Shown piece by piece: positions 18,341 through 26,652 of a stretch of DNA of 64,000 bases. The translations under genes and the position numbers were made by a program. The notes under the pieces were generated by a model. That model saw only the letters and a program-made list of their open reading frames with translations, made no database searches and was not told where the DNA came from. This stretch comes from JAOARY01 sp045345765. Its GTDB lineage: Bacteria > Bacillota > Clostridia > Peptostreptococcales > Peptostreptococcaceae. The stretch's first letter is position 1, and the number at the start of each line of letters is the position of its first letter. The stretch spans positions 992,001-1,056,000 of the forward strand of contig CP148265.1 of NCBI GenBank assembly GCA_045345765.1, read 5' to 3'.

Positions 18341-19771
18341 TTGAAAAAATACTTTTTTGTTCTTAACATCTTTATAATGATTTTTTTATTAGGATGTACA
18401 AAAACTAAGTTGGAATCTGATTCTTCACTTCAAATAATTGATAAAAAAATAGAAAAAGGTGATTATTATATCACTGAAGATAATACATTATTAGTATTAA
18501 CTCAAAATAAAAATAATCTTAGACGCACAGGTAAATTAATTGATTTTGATTTTAATATATTATTTGATACGAATAATGGTAGTGTTCTAAGTTATTATAA
18601 TGGCTATTATCTTTTTAAGAATACTTCTAATAATTATAAAATAATTAAAAGAGATGGTAGTATCATAAAAGAATTAAAATGCAATAATATCAAAGAAACT
18701 AAATCTAATTTAGGCAAATTATTTTATATTTTTGAATTGGATAACAAATATGGTCTTTACGATTATATGGGTAATATTATCTTCGAACCTATCGCAGATG
18801 AAATTACTGGCACTTGGTATAAAGGACTTTTTCCTTTTAGCATTAATGACAAATGGGGTTATTTCAATGAAAAAGGTAATATAACCATCCAACCTGAATA
18901 TGATTTCGCAGAAATGTTTTATTATGACTATGCTTATGTTACAAAAAATAATAAGAAATCTGCAATAGACTCTAACAATAATCTTTTATATCCTTTTAAA
19001 TATAATCACTTTTATTTTAAACTCAATGAGAATAATAAACTAAATTATTTTTATATAAAAAAAGACAAAGGTTTTATAATTCTAAATTCTAAAAAAGAAA
19101 TTATTATAAACAATAATGAAAATTCTTTTAAGAAACTTTATGATGATGCTTTTACTTACTATGTTAGAGATAAATATGATAATTCAAATGTTGTATATGA
19201 AAGTTTTGATAAAGAAAATCACATTAAAATTTCATATAATTATATCCTTCCTACTGAAAATAAAAAACATTTGTTAGTTAGAAATGATAAAGAAGAATAC
19301 TCTATTGTAGATAAACAAAATAATATTATAATTCCTTTTTCTAAATTTAATATTTATGAATTTAAAAATAAATATTTAATTAAAATGGATAATTCTATAA
19401 AAATAATTAATGAAGATGGTAGCTTATTCAAAACTTTAGACTACAAACATAAAAAAAATTACAATGATAATTTATTTTTTATATCAAAAGATGATAAGGT
19501 TGGACTTGCAAATACAAATGGTGAGATTATAATAGAACCTATTTATGATAACTTATATTCACTAAATTTTAGCAATTTCATTGTTGCAAAATCCTCTCAA
19601 AAGCATGGCATTTTTGATAAAAACGGGAATTTAATAATTCCTGTTGAATATAGTTTTATAGAAGACATTAGAAAAGTAATATCAACTTCTGAATCTAAAC
19701 ATTTAATAACATCCTTCATTCTTGGAAAAAACAAAATAAAATATTTAAAAAAAATGAGTTTAGATATTTAA
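18341..19771 (+). CDS. WG-repeat lipoprotein, tandem copy 2
   Basis: 476 residues from a TTG with AGGAGG 8 bases upstream. Same lipobox (FLLGC) and repeat layout as copy 1. The alignment offset is 1457 bp and the leader sequence AATCTGTATAGGAGG is duplicated too. Divergence is concentrated in the N-terminal third and the last ~100 residues, while the middle (for example IDSNNNLLYPFKYN onward) is nearly unchanged. No terminator was seen between the copies, so they are probably co-transcribed. Function is unknown beyond surface display of WG repeats. Confidence 0.85.
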   Translation: MKKYFFVLNIFIMIFLLGCTKTKLESDSSLQIIDKKIEKGDYYITEDNTLLVLTQNKNNLRRTGKLIDFDFNILFDTNNGSVLSYYNGYYLFKNTSNNYKIIKRDGSIIKELKCNNIKETKSNLGKLFYIFELDNKYGLYDYMGNIIFEPIADEITGTWYKGLFPFSINDKWGYFNEKGNITIQPEYDFAEMFYYDYAYVTKNNKKSAIDSNNNLLYPFKYNHFYFKLNENNKLNYFYIKKDKGFIILNSKKEIIINNNENSFKKLYDDAFTYYVRDKYDNSNVVYESFDKENHIKISYNYILPTENKKHLLVRNDKEEYSIVDKQNNIIIPFSKFNIYEFKNKYLIKMDNSIKIINEDGSLFKTLDYKHKKNYNDNLFFISKDDKVGLANTNGEIIIEPIYDNLYSLNFSNFIVAKSSQKHGIFDKNGNLIIPVEYSFIEDIRKVISTSESKHLITSFILGKNKIKYLKKMSLDI

Positions 19772-19800
19772 TAATCAAATATCTAAACTCATCTTTTTTT
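19755..19800. terminator. Bidirectional terminator between convergent genes
   Basis: GAGTTTAGATATTT pairs with AAATATCTAAACTC, with a T-run after it. It overlaps the end of WG copy 2 and lies before the stop of the minus-strand nitroreductase. Confidence 0.8.
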
Positions 19801-19824
19801 ATCTTTAATTCCAATCAATATTTA

Positions 19825-20475
19825 TTAAAACTCTGTAGTTATTTCATCATAATTATATCTAAGTTCTCTTTCATTTAATTCCTTTGTTTCATCTTTATAT
19901 CCCAAGGCAATAAGCATTGTAACTATCTTATCTTCATCAATATTAAATATTTCTTTTACCTTATCTTCATCAAAGCCTATCATTGGATGAGAATCTACTC
20001 CATAGTATTTTGCACTATACATTATAGACATTGCAAATAATGAAGAATTTCTAGCTGCAAAAGCAGTTCTTTTTTCCTCTGTTGTAAACAATCTATTTTC
20101 ACAATAACCTATAGTTTTTTCTGCTGAATCTTCATCTAGTTTATTAAGCCTTATTTTTTCATCCCATATAGGATTATCTCTTCTATATCCATACTTTTCT
20201 CCTACTACAACTATTGTAATTGGGGCATCTAATACTTTATCTTGTTTACAAGCTTCATATAATTTTTCTTTTGAATCCTTAGTTTTTACAACAATAATCT
20301 CCCAAGGTTGTAAATTAAAACACGAAGGACAGTATGTTGCCATGTTAATTATATCTTCTAATACCTTCTGATCTAAATACTTACTTTTATCAAAAAAATT
20401 AACTGAACGTCTAAAATTCATTATTTCTTTAAAATCTCTAAGTTTAGGTTCTGACTTTATATCGCTAAACCCCAC
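19825..20475 (-). CDS. Nitroreductase-family protein
   Basis: 216 residues. The start is a GTG at 20475 with GAGGAGGGG upstream. FRRSVNFFDKS near the N-terminus and YCPSCFNLQPWEIIVV form the FMN-binding segments, and a substrate/dimer region includes SMIMYSAKYYGVDSHPMIGF. It differs clearly from the nitroreductase at 2551 (different FMN motif, different length of insert), so the two are not recent duplicates. A cytoplasmic flavin reductase is likely; the substrate is not evident. It is divergent from the rubrerythrin gene, whose PerR-type boxes lie between them. Confidence 0.85.
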   Translation of the reverse strand: MGFSDIKSEPKLRDFKEIMNFRRSVNFFDKSKYLDQKVLEDIINMATYCPSCFNLQPWEIIVVKTKDSKEKLYEACKQDKVLDAPITIVVVGEKYGYRRDNPIWDEKIRLNKLDEDSAEKTIGYCENRLFTTEEKRTAFAARNSSLFAMSIMYSAKYYGVDSHPMIGFDEDKVKEIFNIDEDKIVTMLIALGYKDETKELNERELRYNYDEITTEF

Positions 20476-20589
20476 AAAAACCCCTCCTCATTTATATAAT
20501 AAAAATTTTTTCACATTATTCAATCTAAATATAGTTCAATTAGCTTTATACCCTATTTTAAAATAATAAAAATTTTTTTTAGTTTTTTG

Positions 20590-20638
20590 TTGACAAAAAC
20601 CTAAATCATATATATAATTAATATTGTAATCATTACAA
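20590..20638 (+). promoter_or_regulatory. Rubrerythrin promoter with PerR/Fur-type box
   Basis: TTGACA (20590-20595), 17 bp, TATAAT (20613-20618). The perfect palindrome TTGTAATCATTACAA (20624-20638) covers the expected +1 and matches the 7-1-7 PerR/Fur consensus at most positions. Peroxide- or iron-controlled expression is inferred. Confidence 0.75.
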
Positions 20639-20660
20639 ATAAAAAACGAATACAATATAA

Positions 20661-20681
20661 TAACAATGATAATCATTGTTA
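20661..20681 (+). promoter_or_regulatory. Second PerR/Fur-like palindrome
   Basis: A perfect 21-bp palindrome centred on 20671 with core CAATGATAATCATTG, closely resembling a Fur box. It lies 40 bp downstream of the first box, in the transcribed leader, and could act as a roadblock or second operator. Confidence 0.65.
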
Positions 20682-20731
20682 CTTAGTAAAATAATATTTA
20701 AATTTTTTAAAATAACAGGAGGGTTTTTATA

Positions 20732-21280
20732 ATGAAAAAATTTATATGTACTATATGCGGTTATACTCACGAAGGAAATGAAGCTCCAGAAAAATGTCCA
20801 CAATGTCAAGCTCCAGCTGACAAATTCATAGTTCAAGATGATAGCAAAAAATCATGGGCTGACCAACATTTCATAGGAGTTGCTAAAGATGTAGATCCAG
20901 AAATAATAGAAGGACTTAGACAAAATTTCTTAGGAGAATGTACTGAAGTAGGTATGTACTTAGCAATGAGTCGTCAAGCTGATAGAGAAGGATTCCCTGA
21001 AATAGCTGAAGCTTATAAGAGAATAGCATTTGAAGAAGCTGAACATGCTGCTAAATTTGCTGAATTATTAGGTGAAGTAGTTACTGATTCAACTCAAAAG
21101 AACTTACAAATGAGAGTAGATGCAGAACATGGAGCTTGTATGGGTAAAAAAGATTTAGCAACTAAAGCTAAGAAGTTAAACTTAGATGCTATACATGATA
21201 CAGTTCATGAAATGTGTAAAGATGAAGCTAGACATGGTTGTGCTTTCGAAGGTTTATTAAATAGATATTTCAAAAACTAA
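20732..21280 (+). CDS. Reverse rubrerythrin (rubredoxin N-terminal, ferritin-like C-terminal)
   Basis: 182 residues. An N-terminal rubredoxin Fe(Cys)4 site is formed by CTICGYTHEG and CPQCQAPADKF. A ferritin-like four-helix domain follows, with carboxylate/His ligands in NFLGECTEVGMY, AFEEAEHAAKFAE, DAEHGACM and CKDEARHG. This domain order is reversed relative to classical rubrerythrin and is typical of Clostridia, where it reduces peroxide and oxygen with NADH-linked electrons. AGGAGG precedes the ATG. Two PerR/Fur-like boxes lie upstream. The last 66 bases of the gene are the left copy of the 70-bp direct repeat bounding the restriction island. Confidence 0.93.
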   Translation: MKKFICTICGYTHEGNEAPEKCPQCQAPADKFIVQDDSKKSWADQHFIGVAKDVDPEIIEGLRQNFLGECTEVGMYLAMSRQADREGFPEIAEAYKRIAFEEAEHAAKFAELLGEVVTDSTQKNLQMRVDAEHGACMGKKDLATKAKKLNLDAIHDTVHEMCKDEARHGCAFEGLLNRYFKN

Positions 21281-21284
21281 TATA
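21215..21284 (+). repeat. 70-bp direct repeat, left copy (rubrerythrin 3' end)
   Basis: Identical over 70 bases to 28320-28389. It begins TGTAAAGATGAAGC and ends CAAAAACTAATATA, including the rubrerythrin stop codon. It forms the left boundary of the restriction island. Confidence 0.95.
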
Positions 21285-21293
21285 AAAAAAGTG

Positions 21294-21338
21294 TTTATGA
21301 ATAAAAAAATCCTTAAAAAGGATTTTTTTATTCATAAA
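21294..21338 (+). terminator. Strong terminator after rubrerythrin
   Basis: A perfect 21-bp stem (TTTATGAATAAAAAAATCCT...) with a 3-base loop, containing a T-run in its 3' arm. It lies directly inside the island boundary, so it was probably brought by the inserted DNA. Confidence 0.8.
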
Positions 21339-21349
21339 ATTTGATACTT

Positions 21350-21583
21350 CATAATTCAATTATTTTAAAATGCAAAATACTCCATTCTTTTTTATAAACG
21401 AAATTTATATTTCATTATCCGTTATTTGATTACAAACACTAGGCTAAATTATATATTCAAAATCTATACTATGTTATATATTATAAGCTGATTTTATATG
21501 AGTTTTGTGTGAATTAATATATTTCATTTTGTGTTAATTTTACTATAAAACTATCACACTAAACTTTAGCTTAACAACCCCTT
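21350..21583 (-). mobile_element. Remnant of an IS1182-family element
   Basis: About 130 bases (from CTCCATTCTTTTTTATAA to TATAAGCTGATTTTA) align clearly with transposase sequence at 29245-29355. The end (ATTTTACTATAAA ... CACACTAA ... AACAACCCCTT) aligns with the right terminus of the 30-kb element. The central part of the transposase is missing and no reading frame survives. The remainder of 21285-21649 has no gene. Confidence 0.75.
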
Positions 21584-21649
21584 GGCATTTTCTTTAATAT
21601 ATAAAAACATAAAATTATTACACTACTCAATAATTTTAAATTACTAACT

Positions 21650-23014
21650 TTAAAAATTAACAATATTACTATCATTATCTGCTTTATCTAGTTCATTAAA
21701 AAAATAATTCAGCAGATTTAAGTCTAATTTTTTACATTTACAATATAATGTTAAGATTTTAGTAGCTGGTAAATACATAAGTACTATGTCTTCTAAATTA
21801 TTTATAAAATCAAGTGTAACCTTTCCAAATAATTCAAAATCATCACCCATAGTTGGGAATAATAACACATTACTAATAATACATCCTTGTCCTTCTATGT
21901 AATAATTTAATGCCTGTTGATACATATACTGCTTAATAATATCACCTATACCAGGATTTTTATATATTTTTCCATTTACAAATTCAATATCATAATATTT
22001 AGCATCTAAAATTAGAAACCTATTTATACCTAGATGTTGAATCTTAAGAAGTATATCAGGCCTTAAAGTTTCTTTATTATCATCAACTTTTTTGAAATTA
22101 CTCCATTTCGGTCTTGTAATATGTTCTAATAATCTTTTATCATGATAAAAAACGTAAGCACATGCATTCTCCCACACATTATTAAAATATTTGGTACCAA
22201 AAAATCTTACAGAATTTAGGGATAAAGGCGAACTATCTTTTAGTAAGAAATTTCTCATTACTTTTAGTAATCGCTGTTTTCTATCTCCATATTCAAAATT
22301 TAATTCATTATCTATTTTTCTAATAATAAAATTAATATCTCCAAGGCTATCTTCCTCGATATGAAATCTTATTATTGGCATCTCAAGCAAATCAATAAGT
22401 CCAGTTTTTTGCAAAAAATAATTACACTTATTCATTATGAATTTATGAACAACTCTAATATAATTTTCATCATCTATCGATGTATCAATAGTATAAAAAT
22501 CTAAATAAACAGGTTTTTTATTAAATATGAAAGCTGTTTGTTCATCTATTGTTTTCTGCCAATTTATCTCCCCACTACCATTTAAAATAAATTCTTTATT
22601 TTCACTATGATATAAGCCATACTCTAAGTAATCTTCTATGAAATAATTTATCGCTGATAAATAGCTAAACTCATTATTCACATTAATATTTCCAAGCATT
22701 TGAAGGTCCTCTTCATAAATAGATTCCCCTGAATAAACTCTTAATACATCAATAATTAACTTTATACTCTTAATTTTTTGATTATAGTTTAAATTAGAAA
22801 CACTAATATATTTAGGGAAAACAAATATCAGTCGTTCTTTAAAAGTTAATATCCCTACATATTTAAATGAGTATTTACCATTTCTATACTCCATAACTTT
22901 TTTTTGAAATAATTGCTTTTCAAAATTTTCGAACTCTTCATCCTCAATTGATATTTTATTCCGAAGAAATTGTTTACTATATTTCTCTAATTCTTTCAGA
23001 AAAATAGGTTTCAT
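21650..23014 (-). CDS. McrC-like nuclease subunit (LlaJI R2-like)
   Basis: About 454 residues from the ATG at 23014, which has AGGTG 7 bases upstream; a GTG three codons earlier is less likely. The C-terminal half carries a PD-(D/E)XK nuclease signature: LRPDILLKIQ, then FLILDAKYYD (catalytic D and K). The N-terminal half is the McrC-type all-beta region that contacts the McrB ring (family knowledge). It begins 10 bases after the stop of the AAA+ gene. With two 5mC methyltransferases in the same island, a LlaJI-type methylation-blocked endonuclease is more likely than a classical methylation-dependent McrBC. Target sequence unknown. Confidence 0.85.
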   Translation of the reverse strand: MKPIFLKELEKYSKQFLRNKISIEDEEFENFEKQLFQKKVMEYRNGKYSFKYVGILTFKERLIFVFPKYISVSNLNYNQKIKSIKLIIDVLRVYSGESIYEEDLQMLGNINVNNEFSYLSAINYFIEDYLEYGLYHSENKEFILNGSGEINWQKTIDEQTAFIFNKKPVYLDFYTIDTSIDDENYIRVVHKFIMNKCNYFLQKTGLIDLLEMPIIRFHIEEDSLGDINFIIRKIDNELNFEYGDRKQRLLKVMRNFLLKDSSPLSLNSVRFFGTKYFNNVWENACAYVFYHDKRLLEHITRPKWSNFKKVDDNKETLRPDILLKIQHLGINRFLILDAKYYDIEFVNGKIYKNPGIGDIIKQYMYQQALNYYIEGQGCIISNVLLFPTMGDDFELFGKVTLDFINNLEDIVLMYLPATKILTLYCKCKKLDLNLLNYFFNELDKADNDSNIVNF

Positions 23015-23023
23015 ATATATCAC

Positions 23024-24640
23024 CTACTCTTCTTCATTTTCTGTAGTATCATTTTTAACACAGAACTCATTTTCATCTAATCCATCAAAAATTTTATCAC
23101 CATCTTTAAAAGATTTGTATATTTGAGTTAAAGTTTTATTCTCTCCAAATAAAGCACCTTTGTTATGTTTAAATACATCTTCAGAAAGATACATTAATAA
23201 TTTGTTTATAAATACATATTCAAACTTTTTCTCTTCTAAATTCTCTTTTTTAATAAAAAATGGTCCTATTAATTTATCTTCTTTAACATTATGCTCAAGT
23301 ACTAAATGATTGTTTAAAACTTGTCTAAATTTATTCCAATAACACAGACCATAGCCATTAATAGTAACCTTTATTTTATCTATTTCATAATCATTTTCAT
23401 CAATTCCTATATATTCAAAATTCCATCTTCTTTTAAATGCTGTATCTAATGGGTATACTCCTTGGTCAGCACTATTCATTGTACACCATATATAAAAATT
23501 TGGTGGAATATATAATTCATTTGGATTTTTTATTCCCTTCTTTGCTAAATAAACCTTCATATCATCTGATACTGCAATATTATATTCACTTTTGCCATTC
23601 TCATCTCTATCCAATAATTGAAAAACATCTCCAAATACACCCGAAACATTTGCTCTATTTATTTCTTCAATAATTAATAAATAGTTATTACAACTATCTC
23701 CATTTTCATAGTCTACCATCGCTTTAACTAACACTTCCAAAAATGGACCCGGTATGAATTCGTAAGTAATATCTGCGCTACTGTTATAATCTTCAATACA
23801 ATCTGCAACACTGTCAGTCATATAACTTACATTATTTTCTGATGTTACAGTTTTATTATATATTGGTTTAGGCTTATAACTTCCCACAAACTGAAAATAA
23901 GAATAATTAGAATGAAATGTTACTCTTTTAATATTCTGTTTTTTGAAACATCCAATATTAATTCCATCTCCTTCACTTTCAAGTTTAAGTTTATAACTTT
24001 TTCCCGTTCCAGGTGCTCCAAATATAATTCTATTGAAATCTTTATCAATTTCAGGTAAAACTGTTTGCTCTATATATGATTCTGATAATTCTATTCCTTC
24101 ATCTTCAAATAAATTTTCAATATTGTTTAAATAATAGTAAAAAAATTCCGGCTTAAATGCATAAGCTATACTTCCATTGGATTTTTCATATTTTGCAAAT
24201 CCAATTACCATAGCCTTTGCAATTGCACTTACATCTATTTGACAAGATTTAGATGAACCATGATTCCTATTTTCATCAACATCCCATCCAACAATTATTG
24301 AGTTTTCTTCATTCCTATAAATACCCAGTAATAATATTTTATGATTATCACTTTCTTTATCTACAAATTGAATATTCGTACCTATTTGTATTCTTTTTTC
24401 TGTAGCACTTCTACTTTTTCCACCATTACTTATTCTCCAATAATAAATAGATAACTTATATTCATACTCTCCTTTTTTCACTTTGATTGTGTAAGGTTTC
24501 CCTGTAGTTATTTCTTCTTTTATTTCCCATCCATTGGATATTATTGCAGTTTTTAGTATTTCTTGTTGTTCTCCAAAATTTGTAGTTGTTGGCTCATTAC
24601 CATATTCAATTTTTCCATCTGCCTTCGCTTGATAAAACAT
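23024..24640 (-). CDS. McrB-like AAA+ GTPase subunit (LlaJI R1-like)
   Basis: About 538 residues from the ATG at 24640, with GGAGGGG upstream; the in-frame GTG at 24658 overlaps that site. Residues 1-180 form a probable DNA-recognition domain. The AAA+ motor follows: Walker A GAPGTGKS (about 208-215), Walker B LLIIEEINRANVSGVFGD, and the McrB-type MNSADQGVYPLDTAFKRRW sensor segment with the MNxxD signature. In this family the ring hydrolyses GTP and drives the McrC nuclease. A promoter-like -10 lies just upstream, so R1-R2 may be expressed separately from the methyltransferases. Confidence 0.87.
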   Translation of the reverse strand: MFYQAKADGKIEYGNEPTTTNFGEQQEILKTAIISNGWEIKEEITTGKPYTIKVKKGEYEYKLSIYYWRISNGGKSRSATEKRIQIGTNIQFVDKESDNHKILLLGIYRNEENSIIVGWDVDENRNHGSSKSCQIDVSAIAKAMVIGFAKYEKSNGSIAYAFKPEFFYYYLNNIENLFEDEGIELSESYIEQTVLPEIDKDFNRIIFGAPGTGKSYKLKLESEGDGINIGCFKKQNIKRVTFHSNYSYFQFVGSYKPKPIYNKTVTSENNVSYMTDSVADCIEDYNSSADITYEFIPGPFLEVLVKAMVDYENGDSCNNYLLIIEEINRANVSGVFGDVFQLLDRDENGKSEYNIAVSDDMKVYLAKKGIKNPNELYIPPNFYIWCTMNSADQGVYPLDTAFKRRWNFEYIGIDENDYEIDKIKVTINGYGLCYWNKFRQVLNNHLVLEHNVKEDKLIGPFFIKKENLEEKKFEYVFINKLLMYLSEDVFKHNKGALFGENKTLTQIYKSFKDGDKIFDGLDENEFCVKNDTTENEEE

Positions 24641-24674
24641 ATACTTAATCCCCTCCACTAGAATAACTATATAA

Positions 24675-24703
24675 ATTATAACATCTAATGCATATTTTTT
24701 AAA
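24675..24703 (-). promoter_or_regulatory. Candidate promoter of the restriction subunit genes
   Basis: On the minus strand TTTAAA (24703-24698), 17 bp, TATAAT (24680-24675). The -10 is perfect and the -35 weak. It lies between the ISL3 remnant and the McrB-like gene. Confidence 0.45.
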
Positions 24704-24732
24704 TTAACATGACATAATTTTTTATAAGAAAA

Positions 24733-25599
24733 TAGCAATACTAAATTTAGTATTTTTGGTGTTGGTGAAATATCCAACACTTATTATTCTACAAAAAATA
24801 GACATTTAGCACAAATTCCTTGTATAATGTAATCGCATAAAACCACATTAAGGAGTGAGCTAAATGTCTAATAATAATTCTATAATAAATTTACTAAATT
24901 CAAAAGAAAAAAATTTGATTTTTGATGAAAAATTTTGTATTAATAAAAAATAAATAATATAACTTATAAATTTTTTCTTGCTATACTTATCTATAGCCCT
25001 CATGCTTGCTATAATTGTGAGCATATTTTTAATTTAAATATTATAAAGTATGACTTCAAAACTTCTAATATTCCATTGCCAAATGTTTCTATTTTCAAAA
25101 CTTATTTAAATTTTCGTAAGCAACATTTTTATTGTAAACACTGTAGTTCAACTTTTACTTTAAAAACTAATATTGTTAAAGATAATTGTTTTATTACTAA
25201 TAATATGAAGTTATCCATTGCTTATGATGCTAAAAAAATATTAGAAATTATTTCTTTAAAATTCATATAATCTAAATTTCAAAGATTATTATTATAGGCA
25301 TTCTTTTAAAAATCGCTTATGCGAATTAGATATAATAAATAAATTCCTTAGCTTTTATCAAGAATTAGGAACAACTTATAATCTTTATCAAAAAATCTTA
25401 TTTAGCATAAAAAAATATAAATTTACTAGAGTCAAACTTATATATAAACTCAAAACATATATTTAAAAAATTAAAAACATAAATAAAAATAGTATAAAAA
25501 TGAGTTTTTTCATTTTCATACTACCTTCAAAGATTACATTATATTCTTGCTAAATTTCTTCACCAACGCCATTTGACAAAGAACCATTTAGTATTGCTA
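24733..25599. mobile_element. ISL3-family remnant inserted in a 26-bp palindrome
   Basis: The ends carry GGTGTTGGTGAAA (left) and GGCGTTGGTGAAG (right, inverted), with GGTTCTTTGTCAAAT at the right end, as I recall for ISL3-family termini. ATTTAGTATT occurs directly at 24745-24754 and 25586-25595, a target duplication (ISL3 normally makes 8 bp). The flanks TAGCAATACTAAA and TTTAGTATTGCTA rejoin into a perfect palindrome, so the original target was a hairpin between the methyltransferase and restriction genes. The element proper is about 0.83 kb, well short of a full ISL3 element. Confidence 0.75.
24864..25466 (+). pseudogene. Decayed ISL3-family transposase
   Basis: The ATG at 24864 follows AGGAG and opens MSNNNSIINLLNSKEKN, then hits stops. 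Across frames the N-terminal zinc-finger pattern survives: SPHACYNCEH, then IFKTYLNFRKQHFYCKHCSS and TNIVKDNCFITNNMKLSIAY. A later fragment reads FLSFYQELGTTYNLYQKIL. Stops, frameshifts and deletion of the DDE region make it inactive. A hairpin at about 25490-25522 ends the unit. Confidence 0.75.
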
Positions 25600-26640
25600 A
25601 AAATTAAAAAATTGTTTTTTTATTTCAAACGCAATCTTTTCTACCAACAATGGCGGAACTGCATTTCCTATCTGTCTCCACTGTTCTTTGAAATCTCCAA
25701 CTAATTTGTAACTATCCTCAAATGTTTGAATTCGTTTTATTTCACTTATTCTTAAAAATCGATTCTTCCAGTGGAACGGTCCCATATTATTAGAAAAACT
25801 TGCTTGTATTGTCCACGATGGTCTATCTGGTGATAATTTTAATAAAAACGACCAGTATCTAGACCTCCATTTGAAAATTGGATTAGGATATCCTCTCTCC
25901 TTAGTAAAATATAAATAATTATCTCCTGGAGGAATAAGTTTCAATAAATCTTTGTGTTTTGAACCAGCTACCATTTTCTCATCTTCTGGTAAATCAATAT
26001 CTAAATCACTAATAGCATCTTTACAAGTGACCCAAGGTTTCATATTATCATGTAAAATAGGACTATATTTTTTAGGATTGTAATTAGTTTTTTGTGGAAA
26101 TTTAAATTTTTTCTGAAAATTTTTTTTCACTCCAATACAAATAAATCTTTGTCTTGTCTGTGGCACTCCATAATCCGCACAATTAATAACTTCATAACTA
26201 ATATCATATCCTAATTCTTCTGCTTTTTCCTGAAGCAAATCAAATGCTGCTTGATGTGGTTTGAACACAAATCCATGAACATTTTCAAAGAAAAATATTT
26301 TTGGATTTAACTCTTTTAGTGCTCTAAAATATTCATAAAGTGTAAATGAATTTTCATCTTCTAATGCTCTTTTTTTACCCTTGAGGTAAAATCTGGATTT
26401 TGAATAAGCTGGACATGGTGGTCCTCCAGCTAAAACATCAACTTTATTTTTACTAGCTATTTTTTTAAAATTAACTTCTCTAATATCCATACATTCAACC
26501 TTACTGCTACTAGTGTTTTCTTTTAATGTTTCACATGCTATATCCCATACATCAGTAGAGTAAATAATGTTATATCCTGCTTTATGAAAACCTAAATCGA
26601 TTCCTCCTCCACCAGAATATATACTAACTACATTTATCAT
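25597..26640 (-). CDS. DNA cytosine-5 methyltransferase (LlaJI M2-like)
   Basis: 347 residues. Motif I VVSIYSGGGGIDLGF, motif IV GGPPCPAYSKSR with catalytic Cys at about residue 76, motif VI FFENVHG (119-121), motif VIII GVPQTRQRFICIG, and motif X QIGNAVPPLL at the C-terminus. This is a complete C5-methyltransferase in the usual motif order. The variable region before motif IX sets specificity. It starts 12 bp after the first methyltransferase. Its TAG stop lies inside the palindrome that the ISL3 element split. Two 5mC enzymes imply an asymmetric recognition site, one enzyme per strand (inference). Confidence 0.92.
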   Translation of the reverse strand: MINVVSIYSGGGGIDLGFHKAGYNIIYSTDVWDIACETLKENTSSSKVECMDIREVNFKKIASKNKVDVLAGGPPCPAYSKSRFYLKGKKRALEDENSFTLYEYFRALKELNPKIFFFENVHGFVFKPHQAAFDLLQEKAEELGYDISYEVINCADYGVPQTRQRFICIGVKKNFQKKFKFPQKTNYNPKKYSPILHDNMKPWVTCKDAISDLDIDLPEDEKMVAGSKHKDLLKLIPPGDNYLYFTKERGYPNPIFKWRSRYWSFLLKLSPDRPSWTIQASFSNNMGPFHWKNRFLRISEIKRIQTFEDSYKLVGDFKEQWRQIGNAVPPLLVEKIAFEIKKQFFNF

Positions 26641-26652
26641 ACTTAACGCTCC

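Noticed and set aside
20633..20836. Minus-strand 67-codon frame over the rubrerythrin start
   Set aside because: It overlaps the promoter, both PerR-type boxes and the real gene, with no ribosome site and no family resemblance.
21650..24640. Stand-alone methylation-dependent McrBC
   Set aside because: Two intact 5mC methyltransferase genes on the same strand in LlaJI-like order make a conventional R-M role more likely; kept as the alternative.
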